Shown here: positions 43,165 to 51,087 of the stretch, in pieces
Layout of the letters: every line of letters begins with the position of its first letter
Position numbering within the stretch: the first letter of the stretch is position 1
From: Candidatus Poribacteria bacterium
GTDB taxonomy: Bacteria > Poribacteria > WGA-4E > WGA-3G
Direction: 5' to 3'
DNA: 64,000 bases
NCBI GenBank assembly: GCA_003635195.1
Contig: PYIY01000036.1
Location: forward strand, 39,840-103,839
Made by a program: the position numbers and the translations under genes
The notes under the pieces: model-generated
Databases searched by the model: none
What the model saw: only the letters and a program-made list of their open reading frames with translations
Told to the model about the DNA's origin: nothing

Positions 43165-43612
43165 GTGACCCCGCCTTAAAAGGCGAGGCTTGTCCAGTCC
43201 GGTAGCCAAATCTATAGACTGGACGAGGGCAACTCATTGACTACAGTAATATATCACAGTATCTCGGTGTGGCAGCTGAAACAACGGTTATTAAACGATA
43301 TGCCAAACTGGTAGTAGGTATATCTAAGGATGCTCCCAAAGTCTTAACCCCCTTGGATACTGTGATCTGTAAGGGGCAACATATACCTACGAAAGTAGAG
43401 AGCCGAAAGGTCATTACCTGTTTTTCTGAACAGCACCGGGTCAGATTGGATTGGAGATGGTGACAGCACTTCCAAAAAGAAGCAGCCCACTGTGAGAAAA
43501 CGCCCACGAGTTCGTGGCGAAAAAACAACTCGCACCCCACTTCGGGGAATCTACACCAAAAAAGGAGTGGTGTTTCCTCCCCTACCTAAAGGTAGGGGTT
43601 TCCACACCGAAA
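43165..43612. mobile_element. Protein-less IS200/IS605-superfamily element
   Basis: About 450 bases between the isomerase stop and the MutL-type gene, bounded on the left by GTGA and on the right by CCCCTACCTAAAGGTAGGGG (43579-43598) inside a further GGTGT/ACACC stem. Subterminal hairpins of this type, without terminal inverted repeats or target duplication, are typical of IS200/IS605 elements. No transposase or nuclease frame is present; the interior looks like structured RNA (see next entry). The right end stops a few bases before the ATG at 43619, so the element has replaced that gene's normal upstream region. Confidence 0.6.
43169..43530 (+). ncRNA. Candidate HEARO/omega-RNA-like structured RNA
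   Basis: Consecutive helices can be drawn on the plus strand: CGCCTT/AAGGCG (43172-43185); GTCCAGTC/GACTGGAC (43192-43224), with GGCT/AGCC (43187-43190 with 43204-43207) as a pseudoknot; the single-stranded GAGGGCAACT after it; GTAGGTATAT/ATATACCTAC (43314-43323 with 43381-43390) enclosing CCCCTT/AAGGGG; CTGTT/AACAG; TTGGA/TCCAA; and CCACGA/TCGTGG (43503-43517). The opening stem-pseudoknot followed by GGGCAACT, next to a GTGA border, matches my memory of HEARO RNAs, the guide scaffolds of IscB nucleases. IscB itself is absent. The 3' boundary is approximate. Confidence 0.5.
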
Positions 43613-43618
43613 ATTTTG

Positions 43619-45439
43619 ATGAACAAACCGGCGGGCAATATCCGCTCTATTCTTGCTACCGATTGTGGTAGCACTACGACAAAAGCAATTCTGATTGAAA
43701 AACGCGGGGACGAGTATCAACTCATCGTGCGTGGCGAAGCACCGACGACTGTTGAAGCACCCGTTGAAGATGTAACCGCGGGCGTTATCAATGCCATTAC
43801 CGAAGTTGAGGAACTCGCCGGACGTAGACTCCTTGATAACGGGGTCATCGTAAAACCACAAAACGGGGATGCGGGTGTTGATATCTATATTTCGACGAGT
43901 AGTGCGGGTGGGGGGTTGCAAATGATGGTAGCCGGTGTTGTCCGGAACCTTACAGGCGAAAGCGCGGAACGTGCTGCGCTCGGTGCTGGCGCGATTGTCA
44001 TGGATGTCATCGCCTCTAACGACAAACGTCTCCCACACGAAAAGATTGAGCGCATCCGACATCTCCGTCCGGATATGCTACTCCTTTCTGGGGGGGTTGA
44101 TGGCGGGACGACTTCACACGTTGTTGAATTAGCTGAAATTATCGCTGCTGCGCGTCCGAGACCACGGTTGGGTATTGCTTATGAACTCCCGCTTATCTAT
44201 GCGGGGAATATAGACGCCCGGGAATCGATTCAAGAACGCTTACAAGAGGTCATGGCACTCCAGTTAGTAGATAATCTGCGTCCTGTTTTAGAGCGTGAAA
44301 ACTTGATGCCGACACGCCACAAAATTCAGGAACAGTTTCTTGAACATGTCATGGCACACGCCCCCGGTTACAAGCGGCTTATTGACTGGACGGATGCCCC
44401 GATTATGCCGACTCCTGGTGCAGTCGGTGAAATTATACAGACTGTTTCCAATCAGCAGAATATTGAAGTCGTTGGTGTGGACATCGGCGGTGCAACGACG
44501 GATGTCTTCTCCGTTTTCAAAAATAAGGAAGCGGAACCGGTCTTTAACCGGACTGTGAGTGCGAACCTCGGTATGAGTTACAGCGTTTCAAATGTCCTCG
44601 CTGAAGCCGGTTTAGAAAACGTGCTACGGTGGGTCCCGTTTGATATTGAAGTGGGGGATCTGCGTAATCGTGTCAAGAACAAGATGATTCGTCCGACAAC
44701 GATTCCGCAAACCTTGCAAGAGTTGATGCTGGAGCAAGCGATTGCGCGTGAGGCACTCCGCCTTGCGTTTGAACAGCACAAACAACTTGCAGTTGAATTG
44801 AGGGGGGTGCAGCAACAGCGTACGATCTCTGAAGCCTTTGATCAGACGGAAAGTGGTCAAACGCTTGTGAATATGCTCGCCTTGGATATGCTCATCGGCA
44901 GCGGGGGTGTTTTATCGCACGCGCCGCGTCGGCAGCAGGCGATGCTTATGATGATAGACGCATTTCAACCCGAAGGCATAACGCATCTTGCCGTTGATAG
45001 TATCTTCATGATGCCACAACTCGGTGTGCTTGCGCAAGTCAACCCTGAAGCCGCTACACATGTCTTTGAACGAGACTGTCTCATCCACTTAGGAACCTCT
45101 ATCGCGCCGATCGGTAGAGGGCATACCGGGGACGAGTGTCTCAGCATCGAAATCAGTGGCGAAGATATACCACCAACACGTGAAGATATTCAGTTCGGTG
45201 AACTCCGTCGCTATCCGCTGCCGTTGGGTGAGAAAGCGACCTTGAAACTCCAACCAGCACGTCGGTTTAATCTCGGTGCGGGGAACGGACACCCTATTGA
45301 AACAGAAGCGATGGGCGGTGTTGTTGGTTTGGTGGTTGATACCCGCGGCAGACCCTTTGAAATGACCACAGACCCCGAACAACGCGTCGCGCAACTCACG
45401 AAGTGGCATACTGCTTTGGATGCTTATCCGACCGGATGA
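43619..45439 (+). CDS. MutL/GlmL-type ASKHA ATPase (glutamate-mutase reactivation factor family)
   Basis: About 606 residues from the ATG at 43619; an upstream in-frame GTG at 43514 lies inside the structured element and gives no homologous sequence. ASKHA-fold motifs are ILATDCGSTTTKAILIEKR at the start and VVGVDIGGATTDVFSVF near residue 285. LLLSGGVDGGTTSHVVELAE and MLIGSGGVLSHAPRRQQAML are typical of the GlmL/MutL family. These proteins are thought to assist B12-dependent glutamate mutase or related mutases. No mutase subunits are nearby. No ribosome-binding site is visible before the ATG, probably because of the inserted element. Confidence 0.88.
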   Translation: MNKPAGNIRSILATDCGSTTTKAILIEKRGDEYQLIVRGEAPTTVEAPVEDVTAGVINAITEVEELAGRRLLDNGVIVKPQNGDAGVDIYISTSSAGGGLQMMVAGVVRNLTGESAERAALGAGAIVMDVIASNDKRLPHEKIERIRHLRPDMLLLSGGVDGGTTSHVVELAEIIAAARPRPRLGIAYELPLIYAGNIDARESIQERLQEVMALQLVDNLRPVLERENLMPTRHKIQEQFLEHVMAHAPGYKRLIDWTDAPIMPTPGAVGEIIQTVSNQQNIEVVGVDIGGATTDVFSVFKNKEAEPVFNRTVSANLGMSYSVSNVLAEAGLENVLRWVPFDIEVGDLRNRVKNKMIRPTTIPQTLQELMLEQAIAREALRLAFEQHKQLAVELRGVQQQRTISEAFDQTESGQTLVNMLALDMLIGSGGVLSHAPRRQQAMLMMIDAFQPEGITHLAVDSIFMMPQLGVLAQVNPEAATHVFERDCLIHLGTSIAPIGRGHTGDECLSIEISGEDIPPTREDIQFGELRRYPLPLGEKATLKLQPARRFNLGAGNGHPIETEAMGGVVGLVVDTRGRPFEMTTDPEQRVAQLTKWHTALDAYPTG

Positions 45440-45524
45440 AGAAAGTTGTCGGTATCGTGAAAGGAGGCGCGAAACTCAAGAATCTCTTAAAACTAAATAA
45501 CCCTGACGCAACAAGGAAGTACAC

Positions 45525-45553
45525 TTGACAAATCCAAATGAGCACGTTAAAAT
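45525..45553 (+). promoter_or_regulatory. Sigma-70 promoter for the secreted protein gene
   Basis: TTGACA at 45525-45530 and TAAAAT at 45548-45553 with a 17-base spacer, 38 bases before the ATG at 45592. Strong match. Confidence 0.65.
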
Positions 45554-45591
45554 ATTTTTACATATTCTATCAAAGGAAACAGTAAACACTG

Positions 45592-46431
45592 ATGAAAAGT
45601 TTTTATACCTTTATCACGCTGGCAACGGCTTTTACTTGCTTGTTCTTGGTCGGTATTGTTCATTTGGCATTTGCGCAAGGAGAAGTCAACATTGAAGGCG
45701 GACCCCTGGGGGAATGGGATCTCCTGAAAAGTCCACCGGAAGCGGATGACCTCAACGAAGACCACTCTGGGGTCGCAACTTGGATTACCAAGTGGTACGG
45801 ACCCAATGGCAATTACGAGGAAAATGGCGGTTTCCACATCTCAGCACCGAGGGACCTCATCGCTGATGGGACTAACAGACTCCTAACGCAGACGAAACTC
45901 TCAACATTTGAGGGCGTGAACCTGACACAAAAGGTTGATGTGAACTGGCCAGCAAAAAACGGCGGGAAGCGTAACTGGACAGTTTTTGAACTTGACCCCA
46001 CAAATCAAGACAATATGAACAGAAATGGTCCCGCCGATTTTATTGACTTTTACGGGATTATTGTTATTAACGCACCTATTGAGATGACCTCCGTTATGTC
46101 CCCCGCGCATGATGACTACGCACAGATTTGGATTAACGGTGAGAAATGGTACAACAACGCCAGATGGACAGGTGGCGCGCAAAAAGTCAACTACAACATT
46201 GAAGTCAAGCTGAAAAAAGGTGCGAATGTCCTGCTCTACAGATGTGGAGAGAGCGGCGGCGCGGCTTATGTCAACCTCCACTTTGACAAAAAGACACACG
46301 ACTCGGTCAGAATCTATCCTAACAAGTCGGATAGTCAAGAGACTTTCTTTGAAGAAATCGGACGCGCCTTCAATGTTGAACCCGCTCACAAGTTGGCAAC
46401 TACCTGGGCAATTATTAAAAAGAGGCATTGA
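45592..46431 (+). CDS. Secreted protein of unknown function with a KLATTWA C-terminal tag
   Basis: 279 residues. A signal peptide ends at AFA before QGEVNIEGG. The mature part is beta-rich; DDYAQIWINGEKWYNNARW followed by KKGANVLLYRCGESGGAAYV resembles the PA14/carbohydrate-binding jelly-roll pattern seen in secreted sugar-binding proteins. The final residues NVEPAHKLATTWAIIKKRH are the second copy in the window of a C-terminal tag also present on the LamG protein at 39240. The gene has its own strong promoter. The next gene starts 11 bases after its stop. Function is unknown; extracytoplasmic location is well supported. Confidence 0.85.
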   Translation: MKSFYTFITLATAFTCLFLVGIVHLAFAQGEVNIEGGPLGEWDLLKSPPEADDLNEDHSGVATWITKWYGPNGNYEENGGFHISAPRDLIADGTNRLLTQTKLSTFEGVNLTQKVDVNWPAKNGGKRNWTVFELDPTNQDNMNRNGPADFIDFYGIIVINAPIEMTSVMSPAHDDYAQIWINGEKWYNNARWTGGAQKVNYNIEVKLKKGANVLLYRCGESGGAAYVNLHFDKKTHDSVRIYPNKSDSQETFFEEIGRAFNVEPAHKLATTWAIIKKRH

Positions 46432-46442
46432 GGGGTCGTATC

Positions 46443-47072
46443 ATGTGGGATAAGTGTCTTATCTGCTTTTTAATCTTGTGCTCAATTACGCTTACCGGAT
46501 GGATCGGCGGTTGGACGCGCACGATGAAAACCGGGCACGAGGCATATTCACATGGGAACTACGATGCGGCACAAATCGCTTTTCAAGAGGCAACGTTTCA
46601 GAAGCCTGATAATCCGGTTGCTTATTATAATCTCGGCACCGCGCACTATAGAGGCAGTAGGTTTGGCGAAGCGATACAGGCGTTTCGGGAAGCGTTAGCA
46701 AAGCACAGCGGAAAAACCGAGAACATGCTAAATCTGGCGCATATCTATTACAACTTGGGAAATGCGCAATTTAAAACCGGTGATTTCGGACGCGCGATTG
46801 ATGCTTACAGGCACTCGCTCCGTTTGCATCCACAGGATGCCGATGCGCAACACAACCTTGCATTGGCACTTCGACTCGCGCAGCAACAAAAGGATTTGGC
46901 ACAACAGCAGCGTGCAAATCAGAACGCGGCACCGCAAACCGAACCGAACGATATTGGCGAAGCGGAGGCACTTCAGCTCCTAAAACGTTTTAGTAAGAAT
47001 GAAAATAGGCTACGGCAAAAATTACTGCAACAACAGCGCAAAAGCGGCCCTCGACGTGAGAAGGATTGGTAA
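46443..47072 (+). CDS. TPR protein, BatC-like
   Basis: About 209 residues from the ATG at 46443, which has GAGGGG ahead of it. The N-terminal hydrophobic segment (CLICFLILCSITLTGWIGGW) can be a signal or anchor. It is followed by three TPR units (AYSHGNYDAAQIAFQEATFQ, AYYNLGTAHYRGSRFGEAIQ, IYYNLGNAQFKTGDFGRAID) and a basic, glutamine-rich tail containing ENRLRQKLLQQQRK. This layout fits BatC, a periplasm-facing TPR component of the Bat/aerotolerance system. Its overlap region with the following BatD-like gene supports that call. BatA/BatB and the MoxR ATPase are not in the window. Confidence 0.75.
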   Translation: MWDKCLICFLILCSITLTGWIGGWTRTMKTGHEAYSHGNYDAAQIAFQEATFQKPDNPVAYYNLGTAHYRGSRFGEAIQAFREALAKHSGKTENMLNLAHIYYNLGNAQFKTGDFGRAIDAYRHSLRLHPQDADAQHNLALALRLAQQQKDLAQQQRANQNAAPQTEPNDIGEAEALQLLKRFSKNENRLRQKLLQQQRKSGPRREKDW

Positions 47073-47091
47073 ACTTCAGAGGGATGGAAAG

Positions 47092-48837
47092 ATGGAAGAA
47101 CGGAAGAAGGGAAGAAGGGAATGGAAGGATGGGTACCCACCCTTCCACTCTTCCACTCTTCTACTCTTTTTCGTCGGTATCGTTTTCATTTTCCTTGCAA
47201 CAAAAGCACAAAGCCAGGAGATCAATGTCGCTGCTGTGGTAAACCCACGTCAGATTCAGCTCGACGAGAAAGCACGGTTGGACCTCACCCTTTCAGGCGA
47301 TACCAGTATCACGCACATTGAAGCACCGAAGTTCAATTTTCTGCCTGCGTTCCTTGCAGTCCCGCTTCACTCTGAAACGACACCCCGATTGGCATCCGAT
47401 AAGATTGCCGTTTCTATGGCGTGGGCTTATGAACTGATCCCGCAGGCAATCGGCGATTTTTCGCTCCCTGATGTCCGTTTCGCCTACCAAGGCACGACCT
47501 ATTTTGCGAATCCTGGATCCATTCGAGTCAGTGGTGCTGACACTTATACAGATGTTTCGACGCGCAGCGTTCATCAAGTTGAAGCCGAAGTGAGTACCGC
47601 CGAACCGTATCTCAACGCGCCGCTGACCTACACCTTTCGTTATCTCTATACCGCAGTACTGCCGACGCAAGCATCGCCAACCCCACAACTCCCTGCATTC
47701 CCCGATTTTTTAGTTGAGGAACTGCCACCGCTGTCGCCGCAAACCCAGCGCATCCGTGGGAAAACATTTTGGGTGCAGGAACAGGTGCGCCGGTTATATC
47801 CACAGCGGACGGGACAGATTGTCATTGAACCTGCGACATTAATACTCCCTGTCCCGCGTGGACGTAAGACGTTGAAAACGAAACCCCTGAAACTGACTGT
47901 CCAACCCTTGCCTGAAGTCGGAAAACCTGCACAGTTCAGCGGTGCCGTTGGTGAATACCAAATTTCCGCTTATGTGGATCGCAGTGCTATAGAAGCAGGA
48001 CGTGCCCTCACGTTGTCGGTGCAGATCTCTGGACGGGGCAGTATGCAAACGGTCACGGCTCCGAAACTGCCAGCAATCCCCGGTGTCGTTGTGAGCGGAC
48101 CCAACCTCGTTGAAGACGCCGCACCGACAGTCCGAACTTACGCTTATGCCTTAGTTCCCGCGCGATCTGGAACGCTGCGTATCCCTGCGATTGCGTATAT
48201 CTACTTCGATCCGAGCCGTGCGGTTTATGCAACGGCACAGACAAACCCTATTCCTGTTTCCGTGCGTCCGAACCCAAACGCTGCCGCTGCCGTTGATACT
48301 GAGGCTGCATCGTGGTGGATTTGGATAATCGTCTTTGTTGTGGGACTTCTCGGTGTGTTGGTCGCAGGCTTTCTCTGGTATCGTGTGAGGGTTCAAAAGT
48401 TTACGGATGCAGCAGTAAACCCGACCGCCGGAACGGTGCCGGTTAACAACGGCGAACCGAAAGGACAAAAAGGGCGAAGGACAGAAACAGAAACCGCACC
48501 GCCTATTTCAGAAGCACGCGATGCGCTTATGGCACTTGCCCGCAACGATTCCACGGATGCGGCGACAGCATTTGCGAATACACTCGCACAGACCTTGTAT
48601 CAATATCTTGAGGACACGCTTGGACTGACACAACGCAATATCGACACGGCGCGTGATGCCTGCATGCAAGCCGGTGTCTCCGAACAGATACTTGAGGAAC
48701 TGGTTGATCTCCTTACGAAATGTGATTATCATCGCTTCGCCCCTGTGCCGCTCACGGCGAACGAACGTAGCACGTTAATCGCACGCGCCGAAGCGGTTAT
48801 CAGCAACATTGAAACTCTTCTGATAACTGATAATTGA
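47092..48837 (+). CDS. BatD family protein
   Basis: About 581 residues from the ATG at 47092, seven bases after AGAGGGA; the frame extends upstream to 46999 inside the BatC-like gene. After a signal-anchor (LLLFFVGIVFIFLATKAQSQ) comes a series of beta-sandwich domains typical of BatD: INVAAVVNPRQIQLDEKARL, SMAWAYELIPQAIGDFSLPD, VEAEVSTAEPYLNAPLTYTF and RSGTLRIPAIAYIYFDP. A transmembrane helix follows near residue 407 (WWIWIIVFVVGLLGVLVAGF), then a cytoplasmic helical domain. Residues 2-20 are encoded by a purine/pyrimidine palindromic repeat and are unusually charged, so the native start was probably altered. Confidence 0.88.
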   Translation: MEERKKGRREWKDGYPPFHSSTLLLFFVGIVFIFLATKAQSQEINVAAVVNPRQIQLDEKARLDLTLSGDTSITHIEAPKFNFLPAFLAVPLHSETTPRLASDKIAVSMAWAYELIPQAIGDFSLPDVRFAYQGTTYFANPGSIRVSGADTYTDVSTRSVHQVEAEVSTAEPYLNAPLTYTFRYLYTAVLPTQASPTPQLPAFPDFLVEELPPLSPQTQRIRGKTFWVQEQVRRLYPQRTGQIVIEPATLILPVPRGRKTLKTKPLKLTVQPLPEVGKPAQFSGAVGEYQISAYVDRSAIEAGRALTLSVQISGRGSMQTVTAPKLPAIPGVVVSGPNLVEDAAPTVRTYAYALVPARSGTLRIPAIAYIYFDPSRAVYATAQTNPIPVSVRPNPNAAAAVDTEAASWWIWIIVFVVGLLGVLVAGFLWYRVRVQKFTDAAVNPTAGTVPVNNGEPKGQKGRRTETETAPPISEARDALMALARNDSTDAATAFANTLAQTLYQYLEDTLGLTQRNIDTARDACMQAGVSEQILEELVDLLTKCDYHRFAPVPLTANERSTLIARAEAVISNIETLLITDN

Positions 48838-48851
48838 TAACCAATAATTCT

Positions 48852-48988
48852 ATTAGAACTTACACAGACAGGCGATAAATCGCCTTACTACAAACAGATT
48901 AACTTTAGAATATGTCTGTTTCTCAAGATCAGTCGGGTTCGTAGTAGCGCAATTCATTGCGCGTTGCGTAAATCCTGTCTATAAGGAA
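48852..48988. repeat. Degenerate family A-like element with an internal GGCGAT/ATCGCC hairpin
   Basis: Left end AGAACTTACACAGACAGG and right end TTGCGTAAATCCTGTCT are imperfect inverted copies related to the TAGGACTTACGCA ends. GGCGAT/ATCGCC near 48873 forms a small hairpin. It fills the spacer between batD and the CopD-like gene. Confidence 0.45.
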
Positions 48989-48996
48989 CTGCTAAT

Positions 48997-49515
48997 ATGG
49001 ATATATTTACGGATATTTTCTGGCTCTTTGTTCGCTGGCTACACGTTATTGCGGCTGTTGTATGGGTCGGCGGTAACCTCATTTTAGCGATGGTAATCGT
49101 CCCGCACTTTAGGCAGAGCTTGCCGCCTATCGAACGTATCAAACTCTTGACGCAGATCGGCAAACGGTTTGAACCTGTTGTTTGGGGGTGTATCGGTGTG
49201 TTGTTTTTTACCGGTCTCATCAACATCTTTTATGCTGTAGACATCACCTCTTTAGCCCCGATCTCGGATACGTTTATGCGTACCCTCCTCATCAAAATCG
49301 TCCTTTTCTTCGTGTTGATTATCCTCACGGTGTTGCACAGCATGATCTTTGCCCCTCGATTGGCAGCAGCGATTGCGGATTTAGATCCGACACTCGAAGA
49401 ACTCCCTCCAGAAATCAAGCCACTCCGTACGCAGATGTCGGTTGTATCGAGTCTGATGGGTGTCGTTTCGTTGCTCATCCTGCTGGCTGCGGTTGCCCTT
49501 CGGATGGGGATATAA
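48997..49515 (+). CDS. CopD-like four-helix membrane protein
   Basis: 172 residues with four transmembrane helices. Helix 1 reads FVRWLHVIAAVVWVGGNLIL; the His-x(6)-7-Trp-x-Gly-Gly arrangement is shared by CopD, DUF2269-like and other small heme- or copper-handling membrane proteins. Further histidines and arginines (VPHFRQ, VLHSMIFAPRL) could hold a metal or heme. The partner is unknown. ATG follows AAGGAACTGC. It lies downstream of batD but is separated from it by a 160-base repeat-containing spacer. Confidence 0.78.
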   Translation: MDIFTDIFWLFVRWLHVIAAVVWVGGNLILAMVIVPHFRQSLPPIERIKLLTQIGKRFEPVVWGCIGVLFFTGLINIFYAVDITSLAPISDTFMRTLLIKIVLFFVLIILTVLHSMIFAPRLAAAIADLDPTLEELPPEIKPLRTQMSVVSSLMGVVSLLILLAAVALRMGI

Positions 49516-49560
49516 TATAGTCATCAGCCATCGGCTGTCAGCCATCAGTAATTAATTGTC

Positions 49561-49658
49561 TGAATGCAGGTTGCATTTGGGGTTTTTGCTTGGGGTTTTT
49601 GCTTGGTGTCTTGATAGGGTGTTTCTGCGGATTTCTTCAAGTGCGCCGCAAATCGCGG
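49561..49658 (+). repeat. Dispersed repeat family B (copy 1)
   Basis: Opens with AATGCAGGTTGCATTTGGGG, followed by GTTTTTGCT repeats, GGGTGTTTCT and CTTCAAGTGCGCCGCAAA. The same order occurs at 61090-61150 and, reversed, at 53025-53079, with a fragment near 63334. An ACTG/CAGT-rich family D fragment (49522-49556) precedes it. Confidence 0.7.
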
Positions 49659-49757
49659 ATTGTCGCGAATGACGCGGATTTTAAGAGGTTTCTGGTCGTG
49701 TGATATTTTTCGTGCCGTCGGAAAGGGAACAGTCAAAGGGCGACGAGCGGATTATTA

Positions 49758-50708
49758 TTACAAATTACGGGCTTTTCTGGCACTCTCAGCATCTTCCCTG
49801 AGGTCCTCAGATGTTTCCCCGAAGGGCGAGAGACCGTGCTTTCCCATCGCGTATATAAACGCTTCACGAGACATTCCCGCCAAACGCGCGGAGAGCCCTG
49901 TGCTGAGTTCTTCGCGGTCATACGCTTTTAACGCCAACTTTAGACGCGCACCTTCCTCAAATTCGGGTATCGGTTTGTCCGGACAGAGCATATCCACAAC
50001 ATCTGCAGGTAATTGAATACCGGTTTTCTGCGTAAACGCTGCGATACTCCCATAACGCGTGTAAAATAGCGGGCGGATATCCACACGCAAGATCGCCGCG
50101 ACCGTCCAATCCGCTTTTGTTTTTTTCCAGTGCTGATAATGTAGATAAGCAACACCGGCGTGTCCATACGCTAACCCCGCATCCGAATCAAGTTTTATGG
50201 CGATATGAAAGTCGTCCAGGGCGTGTTGAATATCCAACCTGTCAAGGTAGAGGCCGCCCCGATTGGTATACGCCTCGGTGAGTTTCTGATTCAAACCTAT
50301 CGCCATCGTATAATCTTGGATCGCATAAATCGTTTCGCCTTTTAGTTGATACGCGATGCCGCGGTTGTTATACGCCTCGGCGTAGTTACGCTTACATTGG
50401 ATTGCTCTGTAGGACGCGCTCCATGCTTCGTCGACTTCACCTTTTTTCAGGTAAGCGAGTCCGAGATTATAATGGGCATTGGCATAATCCGGTTTGAGAT
50501 CTATCGCTTTACTGAAAGCCTCAATCGCTTTGTTCTGTTCACCTTTTTGGCTATAGGCAATACCGCGGGTGTTGTGTGCTTCCGCCTCGGCAAAGTTCGG
50601 GTGCTCTATCGGTTTAGGAAATTCGCCGACAGTGATGCTATATCCACACTGATATTCGTGTGCAAAGCCGCAATGAGAATAGAGATCAAGATCTCTGTTA
50701 TTTTTCAT
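49758..50708 (-). CDS. TPR protein fused to a UPF0175 antitoxin domain
   Basis: 316 residues. Residues 40-185 are tetratricopeptide repeats (HNTRGIAYSQKGEQNKAIEA, AHYNLGLAYLKKGEVDEAWS, AYNNRGIAYQLKGETIYAIQ). The last 70 residues, ARLKLALKAYDREELSTGL, SARLAGMSREAFIYAMGKHG and LSPFGETSEDLREDAESAR, follow the UPF0175 antitoxin pattern seen in the stand-alone protein at 6591. No PIN toxin lies downstream. The domain may therefore serve as a DNA-binding module controlled by the TPR part, or the protein may recruit a toxin encoded elsewhere. A 35-codon gene ends 11 bases upstream and would be co-transcribed. Confidence 0.85.
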   Translation of the reverse strand: MKNNRDLDLYSHCGFAHEYQCGYSITVGEFPKPIEHPNFAEAEAHNTRGIAYSQKGEQNKAIEAFSKAIDLKPDYANAHYNLGLAYLKKGEVDEAWSASYRAIQCKRNYAEAYNNRGIAYQLKGETIYAIQDYTMAIGLNQKLTEAYTNRGGLYLDRLDIQHALDDFHIAIKLDSDAGLAYGHAGVAYLHYQHWKKTKADWTVAAILRVDIRPLFYTRYGSIAAFTQKTGIQLPADVVDMLCPDKPIPEFEEGARLKLALKAYDREELSTGLSARLAGMSREAFIYAMGKHGLSPFGETSEDLREDAESARKARNL

Positions 50709-50719
50709 AAGGTAACTCC

Positions 50720-50827
50720 TCAGCAGCTGCCTTTCGTGCTTTCGATATGCGCGAGATAATCACCATCCTCGTCGAAAAACACGTTAACCATGAAACCATC
50801 AAAATCGTCGGGGTTATTCTTTTTCAT
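50720..50827 (-). CDS. Very small HicB-like reading frame upstream of the TPR-UPF0175 gene
   Basis: 35 codons: MKKNNPDDFDGFMVNVFFDE then DGDYLAHIESTKGSC. The pattern VNVFFDEDGDYLAHI matches the first two strands of HicB-type antitoxins. It ends 11 bases before the ATG of the TPR gene, whose GGAG ribosome-binding site begins within the spacer, so the two are probably coupled. It may be a truncated antitoxin or a functional micro-protein. Support is the domain resemblance and the position only. Confidence 0.4.
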   Translation of the reverse strand: MKKNNPDDFDGFMVNVFFDEDGDYLAHIESTKGSC

Positions 50828-50918
50828 GCTATAATTTTAACCGTTTACCTAACAAAAATCAACCCAAATAGCATTGTAGGCAGTGCTATTTAGTTTTCCC
50901 GTCTGTATCCGACGTTTA

Positions 50919-51087
50919 TGTAGAATAAACTGTTAGTTTGTTCCGCAGTGCTACACATTCCATGAAAACCGGTAATGCAATATCATTATTTGGAAATGGT
51001 ATGACAATTATTCTCCTGACTGATGATGGCTAATTCATCTGGTGCCATCACAACGGATGTGTCCGAGCTCAATTTTGCGTAAGTCCT
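50919..51087. repeat. Degenerate copy of MITE family A (copy 2)
   Basis: Shares TGTAG-ATAAACTGTTAGTTTGT at its left and TTGCGTAAGTCCT at its right with the element at 21508, but has a longer interior and has lost the left terminal repeat. The surrounding 50828-51363 contains no credible gene. Confidence 0.5.

Noticed and set aside
43269..43463. 64-codon frame inside the structured element
   Set aside because: No domain is recognisable, and the same bases form the long-range 10-base stem and other helices; RNA structure explains them better.
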